A DNA stretch of 64,000 nt from an uncultured Clostridia bacterium (GCA_947624965.1 CANQMN010000003.1:62001-126000); one strand, 5' to 3'. Counted from the first letter of the stretch, positions 15,001-20,886 are shown. Made by a program: numbers and translations. The notes: generated by a model from the letters alone, not told the origin.

Positions 15001-15806
15001 GACAGTCCTATACGCTCTTCGGCGACAGGAACGTGTTCTCCGTCGTGAGCGGCTTGCCCGTAACCGAGGGCGTCGTGAATGTGCGCGGCGGCGGCTATCC
15101 CATCGATCTGTTGCTCAACGATACCCGCAACTATGTCTGGGATGCGCCTTCGCTCAACAACCGCAATCTCGCCACCGTCTACTTCTTCGTAGAGCGTTCC
15201 GGGGTCTCTCTCAACGCGCCCGAGATCGGGAACTGGACGTACGGCGCAGACGCTTCCGTTCCCGCCGTGAGCGGCGTGTTCGCAAGCGGTTCCGCCTTCG
15301 TGGGAGACGTCATTTGGGAATACAGCGCAAGCGGAACGGATGTGTGGACGACGGCAGTTCCCGTCAACGCAGGCGAATATCTCGTCCGCGCACGGCTCGT
15401 CGAGAACGAGAACCACGAGGCATTCGTCTCCAAGAGCGTCGCGTTCACCATCTACCGCGCGAAGCTCACCCGTCCCACCGCGGGCGCGCCCGTGAAGGAC
15501 GAGGACGGCGAGTATACCTTCCTTCCGAACGACTACTTCTCTTCGAGCGAAGGTCTGCTCGGCAACACCGCGACCACGGACGGCACGTACCGCGCGACGG
15601 TCTCCATCCTCGATAAGAACAATTACGAGTGGGAGGACGGCTCGCAGGACGATATCGTCATCGAATGGGAAGCGGCGCGCAACATGACGACGTTCTACAT
15701 CATCATCGCTTCGCTCGGCGGCGCCGCGGCGCTCGGCGTGATCGCCTTCGTGCCGCTCGCGGTCGTGGCAAGGCGCAAACGCAAGAATATGAAGGGAAAC
15801 GCGTAA
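1..15806 (+). CDS. Giant MBG/YDG-repeat cell-surface protein (5' end outside window)
   Basis: The frame is open from base 3 to the TAA at 15804, giving about 5,267 visible residues; the true start and any signal peptide lie upstream. The protein is an array of beta-rich repeats of about 80-130 residues. Each opens with a KxLTVxA-like strand and a VYGE/TYGD turn (IVYGESVPAEK, VVYGESAPANS, ITYGDAAPASS, KTYGEDFTF) and carries AGTYxV and NYxI motifs. These are hallmarks of MBG/YDG domains of bacterial surface proteins. Cysteines are very rare. The last 45 residues are one hydrophobic helix (TFYIIIASLGG to IAFVPLAVVA) followed by RRKRKN, so the protein is probably membrane-anchored with the repeats outside; there is no LPXTG. 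A role in adhesion or as a cell-surface stalk is inference. It is followed 16 bases later by a membrane protein gene in the same operon. Confidence 0.85.
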   Translation, partial: WTDSGNSKESEQVETFSLTRLDKVIQDGERVVIRLAYRITRGTYSLTFEVDDWTYGDHVKQQVNKDGADAVTGNHVLLFTRTSALPPTLTDEATRRSVVYHKIASPTRGSDGRVNGGEQEEAAVTALVENNTFGSGTNVPEGYAADAKYFVPEKSPYLAGAYAAVITYDENGLVQGEYTLEKLNFTVYFEIKPLTVDVKWSEDELMYNGEGQMTQVFVVNNVITDVSGSGSHTDTVNVSAKWTDERPGEAKSNNFPVDVRRSKYGDTYEAYKVSLDALSGADAGNYKIEEKDDFTSEFKISPKEISLKADNLSKVYGDALTEETDLKSQGLSGQKYHINYSEGSENFLSRDNINWLYFALYAVKSAQGALSTEYVVTTTEVGNYHTRIVVLGEEELKNYVITFVDGEYEVTQKEVTVVWGAKNDFTFNGKDQYASYNAEHLSAPFVYYNGIDAPGAVDGGVRTLTPKIEKAGVVSTFKDAGEYSFTVDSDAAHGLTKNYKFAAGADLNETYNMQKRAVSIRANTFSTQYGVDPTEEDLKWLYADGTSNDNKFVDAEGQIVAQWAKDADIYDGDGVTLTFKTATNAITDYNKGALTQAGGSADTYLVNGRGAACQNNDSYNNYKITVTGGRHSITKRAVDIKWEGSAEGNEDIVFTYNGENQLPDASKGNQTFAYFTDAEGQKVYLLVRAVLFDGDAQYQDYFRDVRENEQDYYFYVTNITNAYNANYTLDGATGNRYHAVQMKARTITIAAQAVGNHEYGEDFVQDELVWDYKAPASAENKFTDTSYDSDYGERFTLTTDLTKESNVQTKENAFTLQFDGETAEFTNADGTGKFFFREEGNYNYKVYFENASVRIEPRKIRATIGAIDVTYGSEFTDVLEHITLSYNGENGRANALANSDRKEDVLQAVTLVDGRDLLNETTYPSVNTAGYSARLTALSENYDITYTFGRANGSVSRSGVEVSGVYKIRPAQIFKDTSEGMKATAYSSEYDASSHAAATSFTLNYFKNTVLDKNGVKGQYTNTFSAAAEDNGLKLLFRYKTDAGLYAADWSDGWTDAVVSGTDVTTAGYEWKEEMPSFTHAGTYKVYYAVVAENHEPLYGEAQCLTVEIAKHAVSVSANFYLYYSETIPARFQPEFVFGEDDFLGGESYETADGYNPEKLILVTVPDYTAGVSGKGSYDITFDFSEVSLTDYTLQKDAAKDSKAEVRLLPLTITVNNQNNSYYLNAAAKPGTEKKADLTKIGEAYTISVNVTSDLGSPVTDIRAEDYTAEKTGQKIFRLETDALPSGQPDGNATGAVGSHAIKLFLNAGYDDKYSVESYQNTATYTIKNADIKVEAMHGFGQVEGGFEYDEEEHYALHLGADHTRFEEETSSPEKFASSADKGALTWEFILLDNTSAIDPSYNSDKETFWSTNAGKVVRDTIPSLKEAGSYALYYRITRDNHNTAYGAYLPKILQADNEWDTPYSLTQRVDGTRAWTYGAYDRTGNAGGYDSAVNTETLPVPKYDELKGVKQYPSVRLEREVRSSVWETYDSVTYTNTYFNEGKGWFERMADGDYKNGARLPAGNYRIAYSMAETTNYKAIAEQYVTFTVAKKTLTVRTTDFSIVYGESVPAEKQVFSVSGFVNGEKQADVLGSAKPTFAFGKQDTAWTPYVAGNYRTGAVGEYTIRLAAGVSGTQGTLAYALANGAGLNYKFTEEDSSASTILNGTMTVVARQITVNINSLTNRYQFNKSELDADGQPNAQETPAWNGTTFTLSCTNASGEAILPGDKEDNNDKKNRVFKLTTTALTFGGDGTTVTGTNNVGKYEIICEQLENDYAKNYKVTASGIWNDRPDTKGTYEITPARLTASPTLPTDLVYNGQGKAATAPVVSGFHFEIWYEKRISGDSYEEKTQELPVDAGTYRVSLVVADSDNYVASVESRNFTITPKQINVTAELQSYKADETTLKKHEGDIIYYLKQYVLAPLYAVQGESDPNSNTDGKVLFKDKEAFSVITKYNGRADAEAIDAGAYTVEFSTENGNYSIHVINGDALSFTIQKMRVARPTATLNGRNKTYNGVVQAFAVTGFNETVDSHTGHAVMEVRFEKDGEPVGERPAEFKSPEYIWNLLDAGKYSVIVSLYSTTNYEWSTSGSAEQTLTYTVNKKVLHVKAQDTSIKYGDKFEELSVQLLFKGNDGEDEYGVNGGFVLGETASEVITGYASETATLFKATAYSTEYSPDSDAGSRFNLLVQEGVLSAKNYELILNTDPGFLTVEKRELTLKVASGVESANEHATSVYSGERPTVAEPSDVLSVAGGSLNTNKRVPDTLADLEIAITVDGTATAAGDYTDVGNHRLTAVNNDSNYEITFEGDWESSDAYNGKAGVYVITPKTLNVTAGVLVDGAYQKDGTIVYGEEAGSYFAVEYTADDWAARDNTEAGKEKLLLKAFTFTATKSEGGAYAAGDSHAGETFTVTISNAEEGGFFKNYVVSAHTGTMKVVSRRIRARVQDKVFETKNGTEYGSYVDVPAEPTYTNTVKDHAPETETLTYTGTLKDGSGLGLGSVPQRVGDYKVKITLKQNSFGEYDYLFDETPDLEELGSGVNKGTVSESGKVCEADFHITPQKIELRWELSLVDLADFTDNKGENDLVGFINDIMDLSFMFAGVPSEETEWNGSKMTVKFEQVGQGIGTVTLKEQYQYDYVLVAGSAESTTVVLTFSVQTSSMDFTVSITGWTYNTYNAETNKPIPDSEQIKEELATATIIYSYSSALSAEQYRDWTGKIAELSNKGTAKERRLEILAELETIQFGNILPVNAGYYMLRAQLEAMPEKGYTAATAVALFEIEKAVIEAPVMSVNDGHDGGHTFDGNEHSVLISDGYDGLHMILEYAGVSDIVDADTVKLTETNAGTYTVYFTLRDKDNETWETGHGEQFDETGRLYLTWTIAPGQSQITGFDTKTVTYGETYSFEATADFDAEITYQYVLMQGSEESGSRSPVAPTHAGTYKVIATSAADSSEHHNWSGTTKETTLVINKAKLTVRAEDKSVVYGESAPANSYSVDGWQYSDGDDLLGGAAAAYTVQNLEGHDYAVGDDAGSTYTISVKLSGYSLADYEIPEENYETGTLTVAQRRIRIVVSGDISTVYSKKAFTLDDDASTKEKANGTYWTATKGGQYYDVVLGDILTVQYTINGGVNAVAAGTYTVEGSLAETGDYANYLVSFASGTLTIEVNTITISEVTVKGKGEDGKIVYNHGEEVPLDVSYKATYTIGSEHKEITVTNGVAADFDFLDSFRFTYTGRAEGADADYAENTHKPYNAGMYRLTVGLTERGVSDPSITAVEDSALFRIEKYSLDSRKIQAQINGVTYKFTGTEVGPTAEVVSGYSDEAFADLTGHNTNLYRVDEVSRGITVGTYDVVVRLVDYNNYQWIVANQESFSVTNSESVTLHYTVLAATDLTLRFDGYSDDATWDYDGAVALDRFHITPSLTIGDVQSSYVYYVATGDVAPQWTTREEAESNGWTRLTATSIAAVGNAASTAGTHWLFVRLPGTENYNEAQCAHAAKYVVSPRKVNIVVNGGDDYVAATYEPGMRAEDISDPTFTTELQGAPLGGAVTKEALMWNVETVFSYSGLSFGGKEFGKGGVGENEVEAGKYEISVSFGGEGGGNFAVGTVTKKQCVVARKALYGDLILTQSIEYNGQPHAASEAVQGSENYGTLWTVSASKDYTDVNEYTFQATILESAQHNYYWARNAEDATKETAQIQLSRDLTFTIVPASKITVTLDKYNYTNGDAQYNVNKGESTSWAYTDVITAISANITVKAGTGDVLAGVTGTIQYRGVKNLPEKGFNNWTTTLPTDVREGGYYVRVVVAQTTNYPAGYSDGNTGDVASYITILIQKKQLAEPTLPESSYTYTGEEQRTKLVNFDARIMAFTHTGVEKWNFVYNDDGSGDLIATEALTYTVPITFRDPDSYEWADGADGILTWTINKAESTFSYTDPGTKTYGEDFTFTGEAKFGTVEFYFIKKGSYTAETITSVPLSSFTKTTGNENLRAADTYWVRVIVADETGGDPNFTYMPKHFEFTIERATLTVTVNDYTITYGDAAPASSELAHYTVEGYFYEDSDYSAYTFSTNYTQGNKAATYEIDVATDNRARLSNYNVTVVKGSLKVERKHITVNILSQSTGIYYVDGGLAPSFDTSEDAWELAEGSELYGKDKITVNLSLEAAPDGKYIVGSYLINGEANKDETTDNYDITFIPGALTVSQQAIDVNEIIAANTTYGAVVEAKFKMTAEDEERTSGYLVKEGLKIVVTYHEDNGEAQERAPRDAGAYTVELMLEDADPDSSVKNNYTLTGKINATFLIEKAQLDPSVVQEAADATGKFTFVYSQNARQNEGVSRSVQGEDLRALEETAKSLAGFLVADDMNKEKPFTAVSASGTDVGSYDVTLTLQASFFENYRWTTTEDERATILFYITKPASNNVVLSVTPGTEAPGWEFDGLTAAADAHKGQFSFQTDFGRPNAEYRFYQNGELLEEYPHYAGTYEFQIHVPETENYPEGTSNKQEFTIAKRKLVLDATAGGGEYEGVITPASATVGYYRTPSAEAQNSMYLGLVVIETLYWGESNDKTWNYSSSAPYDAYPTKAGDNYHVRFKLSGKPTDTYNNNFVLVDAGTGEPLAEGYKELPFQISKAYVFGDRVVVNTVEYDGRDHYARETVQGDWNSAYGKKYIVEDEHNTKGRIVGRYRFYLTLVDTNNYRWAASDTALREMFYDIVSSQSAHERVEITEFYGIPLPNPEVEFPFSQANEPSAEIVIHEPDAEIHLVYGLDFHLLYAPEGTRNPAEYMEYTEAGATPAGWSRTMLTPIGNYVAIAWVHASDKGYTFFTSQISYEIVRFEVKVFMETTQNGIYKEQVPEFSIEGYDVKDIDTSSGEPFPGTYPIRFFPALTVTDAATAAPHAPHAVRYVGIDNDYDSSEMPVLAGKYKRIFTLSSNYESNFGAIECEFEIVPKTLRVSSLVATESTVWYDGTPHFVDKEFLEGQSYTLFGDRNVFSVVSGLPVTEGVVNVRGGGYPIDLLLNDTRNYVWDAPSLNNRNLATVYFFVERSGVSLNAPEIGNWTYGADASVPAVSGVFASGSAFVGDVIWEYSASGTDVWTTAVPVNAGEYLVRARLVENENHEAFVSKSVAFTIYRAKLTRPTAGAPVKDEDGEYTFLPNDYFSSSEGLLGNTATTDGTYRATVSILDKNNYEWEDGSQDDIVIEWEAARNMTTFYIIIASLGGAAALGVIAFVPLAVVARRKRKNMKGNA

Positions 15807-15821
15807 GGAGGCAGAGACAAA

Positions 15822-18809
15822 ATGACGACTAATCTTCTCACCGTTTTAAGCGGTTTGGAAATCGGGATCATCGCAGCCCTCGCCGTACTTGTGATCGCGT
15901 TCGTCGCGGCGGACGTGATCCTCGTAGCGCGCAATAAAAGGCGGAGGGAGGCGGCGCCCGTCGCGGCGCCCGCCGAACCCGTCATCGTGTATATGCCCGC
16001 GCCCGCGGCGGAGCCCGCCCAACCTGCGGCGGAAGAGCCCGCGCCTCTCCCCGTCATCGTCGCTTCCCCCGTGGAAGATTCTCCCGCAATGGAGGAGCTG
16101 TACCAGCGCATCAAGCTGGACAGAAGTTTCACGGCGAAGCTCGTGCAGGCGGACGACGAGACGAAACAGATGTATTCGGAGCTCAAAAACGAGCTGTTGA
16201 GCTACGCGGGAGTCAAGGACCGCATGAGTTGGCGGAGGGAGACGTACCGCCGCGGACGGCTGTCGCTGGCGCGCTTCGGGGTGCGCGGCAAAACGCTCTG
16301 CCTGTACCTCGCGTTACAGCCCGCGGAATACGCGGAGAGCAAATACAAGGTGGAGGACGCTTCGGACAGGAGTTCCTGCGCGGATACGCCGCTGATGTAT
16401 CGGATCAAGAACCCGTTGCGGATGCGGTACGCGAAGGAACTGATCGCGGCGATGATGGCGCAGAACGGCTTGGAGCGCATCGAGCGGGAGACGGCGGACT
16501 ACACGGAAGAGCTCGCGTACCGCACGACGCTCAAACTCATCGAAGAGGAACTCATCCGCGTGCCCGAGGGAGTGGAACTTCCCACCGAGGCGCCCGCGCC
16601 CGTCGAACCTGTCATATCCCCCGTGGAAGATTCTCCCGCATTGGAGGAGCTGTACCAGCGCATCAAGTTGGACAGAAGTTTCACGGCAAAGCTCGTGCAG
16701 TCGGACGACGAGACGAAACAGATGTATTCGGAGCTCAAAAACGAGCTGTTAAGCTATGCGGGGGTCAAGGACCGCATGAGTTGGCGAAGGGAGACATACC
16801 GCCGCGCGCGGCTCACGCTGGCGCGCTTCGGTGTGCGCGGCAAGACGCTGTGCCTGTACCTCGCGTTGCAGCCCGCGGAATACGCGGAGAGCAAATACAA
16901 GGTGGAGGACGCTTCGGACAGGAGTTCCTGCGCGGATACGCCGCTGATGTATCGGATCAAGAACCCGTTGCGGATGCGGTACGCGAAGGAACTGATCGCG
17001 GCGATGATGGCGCAGAACGGCTTGGAGCGCATCGAGCGGGAGACGGCGGACTACACGGAAGAGCTCGCGTACCGCACGACGCTCAAACTCATCGAAGAGG
17101 AACTCATCCGCGTGCCCGAGGGAGTGGAACTTCCCACCGAGGCGCCCGCGCCCGTCGAACCCATCGCGGCTCCCGCAGAGGAGCTCGCACCCGAGGAGCC
17201 CGTTTCGGCAGAGCCCGAGATCGCCGCGGCGAGCGCCGTATCCGTCCTTCGGATCCCGCGCGCCCTTCCCACGGAGACGGACGACACCGAACTCACGCTC
17301 CGCTATAACCGCAGTTTCCGCGCCAAACTCATCCAGTCGGAAAACGATGTGAAAGAGTGGTATACCGATATCAAGAACGAACTGCTCTCCTATCGGAACG
17401 TACGGGCGCGCGAGAGTTGGAAGTACGAAACGTTTACATACAAGCGCAAGCTGTATGCGAAACTGCTCTTCCGCGGCAAGACGCTTTGCCTGTATCTGCC
17501 CGTCAATGCGGCGGACTATGCAGACAGCAAATATAAGCTCGAAGACGTCTCGGATGTCTCCGCGTTCCGCGATACGCCCGCATGTTACCGTCTGCGTAGC
17601 GAACGGCGCGTGAAGTACGCCGCCGAGCTCGTGCGGCAGATCCTCGCAACGCTCGGGGCGGAACGCATCGAGCGCGAGCCGGAGGACTATTATCCGCCCT
17701 ATTGCGGCACGCTCCGCCTCATCCGCAAAGGTCTCATCAAGCGCGTCGTCGTCGAAGCGAAGGAATGGGGGACGCGGGAGGAGGAAGACGTTTCCGCCGA
17801 GGAAGCTATCGAGGAGCCCGTCGAGGAAGTCGTTGAGGAGCCCGTTGAGGAAACGGTTGCGGAACCCGCGGTGTCGCTCGCGGAGCCCGTGGAAGAAGTA
17901 TCCGAGGAAGTCGTCGAAGAGCCCGCGGAGCCCGTCGACGAAGTTCCCGCAGAGCCCATTGAGGAAGTAGCAGAGGAGCCTATCGACGAAGCGGTCGAAG
18001 AGCCCATAGAGGAAGTTCTCGCGGAACCCGTAGAGGAAGTTTCCGAAGAGCCTATCGACCAAGCGGTCGAGGAACCCGCGGTGTCGCTCGCGAAACCCGT
18101 GGAGGAAGTAGTCGAGGAACCCGTTGAGGAAACGGTTGCGGAATCCGTCGAGGAGCTCGACGAAACGCCCGTAGAGGAAGTTTCCGAAGAGCCTATCGAC
18201 GAAGCAGTCGAAGAGCCCGCAGAGGAGCCCGCGGAGGAAGTTCCCGCAGAACCTGTTGAGGAAGTAGCCGAGGAAGTCGTTGAGGAGCTCGCGGAAGAGC
18301 CCGTGGAAGAGCCCGCAGAGGATATTCCCGTGGAGCCCGTCGAAGAGTCCGCGGCGGAAGTAGCCGAGGAACCCGTGGAAGAGCCCACAGAGGAACTCAC
18401 CGAAGAACCCGCGGAGGAAGTTCCCACGGAACCCGTCGAGGAGCCTGCCGAAGAGCCCGCGGAGCCCGTCGAGGAACTCACAGTAGAGCCCATTGCGGAA
18501 ACGGTTGCGGAGCCCGTCGAAGAGATAACGCCCGTCGAGGCGCTCACCAAAAAGGAACTCTCCGACGTCGAGCATTATCGGCAGCAGGAAGAGGACGAAA
18601 ACGGCATTCCCGTCGTCGGGGTCATGTTCCGCAGAAGGGGCAGAAAGGTCTACTGGTTCGATCCCGACGGCAAGGAGTGGGAAAAGGGCGAACTTGCGAT
18701 CTACAAGTCCGATCCGCCGCAGGAAGTTATCGTGGTGGAGTGCGCCAAGCGCGCCCCCGAAAAGCTCCATTTGCCGCTCAAACCGCTCTGCAAATTGCGT
18801 AAGTCTTAA
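15822..18809 (+). CDS. Membrane protein with three repeated domains, Glu/Pro-rich linker and C-terminal domain
   Basis: A 995-residue protein translated from an ATG preceded by TAAGGAGGC, which overlaps the stop of the giant gene. Residues ~10-35 form a transmembrane helix followed by RNKRRRE. Then come three copies of a ~150-residue domain (starts near residues 84, 268 and 490) with shared motifs FxAKLxQS, YSELKNELLSY, RGKTLCLYL, DTPxxYRxK and RYAKEL. Copies 1 and 2 are almost identical; copy 3 has diverged. Residues ~650-902 are a low-complexity EEPVEEVxEEPxE linker. The last ~90 residues are a compact domain (VMFRRRGRKVYWFDPDGKEW). The repeated domain resembles one I know from other uncharacterised clostridial membrane proteins; no function is known to me. 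The linker would let the C-terminal domain reach far from the membrane on the cytoplasmic side if the topology is N-out. Confidence 0.85.
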   Translation: MTTNLLTVLSGLEIGIIAALAVLVIAFVAADVILVARNKRRREAAPVAAPAEPVIVYMPAPAAEPAQPAAEEPAPLPVIVASPVEDSPAMEELYQRIKLDRSFTAKLVQADDETKQMYSELKNELLSYAGVKDRMSWRRETYRRGRLSLARFGVRGKTLCLYLALQPAEYAESKYKVEDASDRSSCADTPLMYRIKNPLRMRYAKELIAAMMAQNGLERIERETADYTEELAYRTTLKLIEEELIRVPEGVELPTEAPAPVEPVISPVEDSPALEELYQRIKLDRSFTAKLVQSDDETKQMYSELKNELLSYAGVKDRMSWRRETYRRARLTLARFGVRGKTLCLYLALQPAEYAESKYKVEDASDRSSCADTPLMYRIKNPLRMRYAKELIAAMMAQNGLERIERETADYTEELAYRTTLKLIEEELIRVPEGVELPTEAPAPVEPIAAPAEELAPEEPVSAEPEIAAASAVSVLRIPRALPTETDDTELTLRYNRSFRAKLIQSENDVKEWYTDIKNELLSYRNVRARESWKYETFTYKRKLYAKLLFRGKTLCLYLPVNAADYADSKYKLEDVSDVSAFRDTPACYRLRSERRVKYAAELVRQILATLGAERIEREPEDYYPPYCGTLRLIRKGLIKRVVVEAKEWGTREEEDVSAEEAIEEPVEEVVEEPVEETVAEPAVSLAEPVEEVSEEVVEEPAEPVDEVPAEPIEEVAEEPIDEAVEEPIEEVLAEPVEEVSEEPIDQAVEEPAVSLAKPVEEVVEEPVEETVAESVEELDETPVEEVSEEPIDEAVEEPAEEPAEEVPAEPVEEVAEEVVEELAEEPVEEPAEDIPVEPVEESAAEVAEEPVEEPTEELTEEPAEEVPTEPVEEPAEEPAEPVEELTVEPIAETVAEPVEEITPVEALTKKELSDVEHYRQQEEDENGIPVVGVMFRRRGRKVYWFDPDGKEWEKGELAIYKSDPPQEVIVVECAKRAPEKLHLPLKPLCKLRKS
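16071..17160 (+). repeat. Tandem 552-bp duplication inside the membrane protein gene
   Basis: Bases 16071-16608 recur at 16623-17160, offset by exactly 552 bases (184 codons), with only scattered substitutions, many of them silent. The unit begins at GTGGAAGATTCTCCCGCA and ends at GCGCCCGTCGAAC. It encodes one copy of the repeated domain plus a short Pro/Glu linker. The near identity indicates a recent duplication or gene conversion. Confidence 0.95.
17776..18530 (+). repeat. Glu/Pro/Val low-complexity coding repeat
   Basis: An imperfect short-period repeat of GAGGAAGT and GAGCCCGT words encodes EEPVEEV-type heptads and pentads for about 250 codons. Two longer sub-repeats (containing EEPAVSLA and EEPIDEAVEEP) recur within it. 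It is expected to be an extended, acidic and length-variable linker. Confidence 0.85.
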
Positions 18810-18842
18810 CTTTACGGAAAAAAAGCAGCGCATTCGCGCCCG

Positions 18843-18872
18843 AAAAAGCGCGGCGGAAACGCCGCGCTTTTT
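18843..18872 (+). terminator. Rho-independent terminator
   Basis: A 13-base arm AAAAAGCGCGGCG, loop GAAA and the exact complement ending in five T residues lie 34 bases after the stop of the membrane protein gene. The structure would end the giant-protein operon before the ribosomal cluster. Confidence 0.9.
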
Positions 18873-18974
18873 CACGGGGACGCTATATGTTGCGGTTTGC
18901 GGTCCCATGCGACACAAGAGGCGAAAATTCGTGAAAAAAACCCGAAAATTCCCAAAAAAACGGGCGTGAAATCG

Positions 18975-19003
18975 TTGACTTACTTCGGGAATTGTGTTAT
19001 CAT
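18975..19003 (+). promoter_or_regulatory. Sigma-A promoter of the S10 operon
   Basis: TTGACT (18975-18980), a 17-base spacer and TATCAT (18998-19003). Transcription would start near 19010, giving a leader of about 246 bases before rpsJ. No other match of this quality lies between the terminator and rpsJ except the weaker, very close candidate at 19210-19238. Confidence 0.75.
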
Positions 19004-19009
19004 TGTCAA

Positions 19010-19255
19010 GTCTGCGTTACTATGAGTACGCGTGTATAGGGTTGAGGCGGGAAGTTACTGAAAAATCGAGGCGAGAAGCCCCTCGGCAGATAATTTCCGC
19101 TGACAAATGTGGGAGCGAGACTCCTGCGACTAACCGAGGCTTTTGCGAGAAACACCGCAATTCCGACGCGTGTTTTTTTGATGAGAGTACCTCGATACGC
19201 ACGGGCGCGTTGACGCGGACAAAAAAAGTTAGTATAAAAAGGAGAAAGGAAAAAA
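19010..19255 (+). promoter_or_regulatory. Structured 5' leader of the S10 operon with possible attenuator
   Basis: The 246-base stretch has no plausible gene. CCTCGG (19081-19086) can pair with CCGAGG (19134-19139) around a GGAG/CTCC inner helix. Just downstream AAACAC-c-GC (19150-19158) pairs with GCGTGTTT (19168-19175) and is followed by more T residues to 19179, which looks like an intrinsic terminator ahead of the first gene. This is the layout expected of ribosomal-protein feedback or attenuation, but I do not recognise a known leader family. Confidence 0.45.
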
Positions 19256-19555
19256 ATGGCAAGCCAAAAAATCAGGATCAAATTATCCGCTTACGATCAC
19301 GAGTTGGTCGATCAGGCGGCGCAGCGCATCGTGGAGACGATGCAAAAGAGCGGAGCGAAGATCTCGGGTCCCATTCCGCTCCCCACGGAGAGGGAGGTCG
19401 TAACCATTCTCCGTTGCCCGCATAAATATAAGGATTCGCGCGAGCAGTTTGAACTTCGTACGTACAAGAGAATTATCGACATCTATTCTCCCAACGCGAA
19501 ACTTCTCGACAGCATCCACCTGCCCGCGGGCGTCGATATCAAAGTAAAACTGTGA
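19256..19555 (+). CDS. rpsJ: 30S ribosomal protein S10
   Basis: A 99-residue protein of normal S10 length ([38 protein letters not shown]). S10 sits in the 30S head and, as NusE, also binds NusB in antitermination complexes. The ATG follows GGAGAAAGGA at 19241-19250. It is the first gene of the S10-spc-alpha cluster here. The elongation factor genes that precede it in many Bacillota are absent; a terminator and an unrelated operon lie upstream. Confidence 0.97.
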   Translation: MASQKIRIKLSAYDHELVDQAAQRIVETMQKSGAKISGPIPLPTEREVVTILRCPHKYKDSREQFELRTYKRIIDIYSPNAKLLDSIHLPAGVDIKVKL

Positions 19556-19615
19556 TCCAATAATACTGCGAAGCGGTATTTCGGAATAGAAAATCATAAG
19601 GAGTGAACTTTATCC

Positions 19616-20251
19616 ATGAGTAAAGCAATCATCGGTCGCAAAGTTGGCATGACGCAGATCTTTGCGGAAGACGGGAAAGTGATCCCCGTCACGGTCGTGG
19701 AAGCGGGTCCCTGCCCCGTCGTTCAAGTCAAGACGGAGGAGACGGACGGCTATCTCGCGTTGAAGCTCGGGTTCGGGGAGGCGAAGGAGAAAAATCTCAA
19801 CAAGCCCGATCTCGGTCAGTTCAAGAAGGCGGGCGTGAAGCCCTGCAAGGTTCTCAAAGAGATCCGTGTAGACAGCGTGGAGGGCTACAAAGTCGGCGAC
19901 GCGGTCAAGGCGGACGTCTTTGCGGCGGGCGACCACGTGGACGTCGCGGGCGTAACCAAGGGGCACGGATTTACGGGCGTCATCAAGAGATGGAACCAGC
20001 ACCGCTTGAAGGAAACGCACGGCGTAGGCCCCGTGCACAGAGAGCCGGGTTCCATGGGCGCGAACTCCACGCCCTCGCGTGTGTTCAAGCAGAAGCACCT
20101 CGCGGGGCAGTACGGCGTTGAGAACGTTACCATTCAGAATCTCGAAGTGGTGCGCGTGGACGTTCAGAGGAACGCGATCCTCATAAAGGGCGCGATCCCC
20201 GGTCCCAAGGGCAGCATCGTTACGATCTCCCGCAGCGTGAAGAGCAAATAA
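19616..20251 (+). CDS. rplC: 50S ribosomal protein L3
   Basis: A 211-residue L3 with the expected N-terminus ([13 protein letters not shown]), the GFTGVIKRW segment and the extended loop [15 protein letters not shown] that reaches towards the peptidyl transferase centre. L3 is one of the proteins that nucleate 23S rRNA folding. ATG at 19616 after AAGGAGTGAAC. It is separated from rpsJ by 60 bases, the longest gap in the first half of the cluster, with no terminator in it. Confidence 0.97.
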   Translation: MSKAIIGRKVGMTQIFAEDGKVIPVTVVEAGPCPVVQVKTEETDGYLALKLGFGEAKEKNLNKPDLGQFKKAGVKPCKVLKEIRVDSVEGYKVGDAVKADVFAAGDHVDVAGVTKGHGFTGVIKRWNQHRLKETHGVGPVHREPGSMGANSTPSRVFKQKHLAGQYGVENVTIQNLEVVRVDVQRNAILIKGAIPGPKGSIVTISRSVKSK

Positions 20252-20262
20252 GGAGAAAGGAC

Positions 20263-20886
20263 ATGGCAAACGTGAAAGTATACAACATGAAGGGCGAAGA
20301 GGTCGGCTCGCTGGAACTGTCCGAAAAGGTGTTCGGCGCCGAATATAACGAACCTCTCATTCATCAGGCGGTCGTAACCTATCTTGCGAACCAGCGTCAG
20401 GGCACGAAGTCCACGCTCACGAGAACGGAAGTCCGCGGCGGCGGCGCAAAGCCGTGGAGACAGAAGGGCACGGGCAGAGCGCGCCAGGGCTCCATCCGCG
20501 CGCCCCAGTGGACGAAGGGCGGCGTCGTATTCGCGCCCAAGTCCCGCGATTTTTCCAAAAAAATGAACGATAAGGCGCGCCGCGGGGCGTTCCTCTCCGC
20601 GCTTTCCAAGAAGGTCGCGGACGGCGAACTCATCGTGGTGGACGAGCTGAAAGTTTCCGCGCCCAAGACGAAGGAAATGGAGGCGTTCCGGAAGGCGCTC
20701 CATCTCGAAAAGCGCACCGTCGTCGTCATGGACGAGGCGAACGCCGACGTCGTGCTTGCGGCGCGCAATCTCGAAACGCTCTCGACGATCTCCGTAGACG
20801 AGCTCAATACTTACGAAGTCGTTGCGAACGCGGTCGTCGTGCTCACCCAAGGCAGCGTGAAAAAAATCGAGGAGGTCTACTGCTAA
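20263..20886 (+). CDS. rplD: 50S ribosomal protein L4
   Basis: A 207-residue L4 with the typical rRNA-binding loop (TRTEVRGGGAKPWRQKGTG, ARQGSIRAPQW) that lines the exit tunnel. In Escherichia coli L4 represses its own S10 operon through the leader; whether this happens here is not known, but the rpsJ leader is long and structured. RBS AAGGAGAAAGG; its TAA overlaps the next ATG by one base (TAATG). Confidence 0.97.
   Translation: MANVKVYNMKGEEVGSLELSEKVFGAEYNEPLIHQAVVTYLANQRQGTKSTLTRTEVRGGGAKPWRQKGTGRARQGSIRAPQWTKGGVVFAPKSRDFSKKMNDKARRGAFLSALSKKVADGELIVVDELKVSAPKTKEMEAFRKALHLEKRTVVVMDEANADVVLAARNLETLSTISVDELNTYEVVANAVVVLTQGSVKKIEEVYC

Noticed and set aside
7656-15416. Stop-free antisense frame of 2,586 codons opposite the giant gene
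   Set aside because: The translation is Arg/Val/Asp/His-rich without any recognisable domain. It arises because the sense gene avoids TTA, CTA and TCA in the matching phase at high GC.
16749-18917. Antisense frame of 722 codons with Gly/Leu/Phe repeats (FLDGLFGNF type)
   Set aside because: Mirror image of the EEPVEE coding repeat; low complexity, no start signal.
19210-19238. Second promoter TTGACG-17-TATAAA right before rpsJ
   Set aside because: It would start transcription near 19245, inside the rpsJ Shine-Dalgarno. Possible, but less credible than the promoter at 18975.
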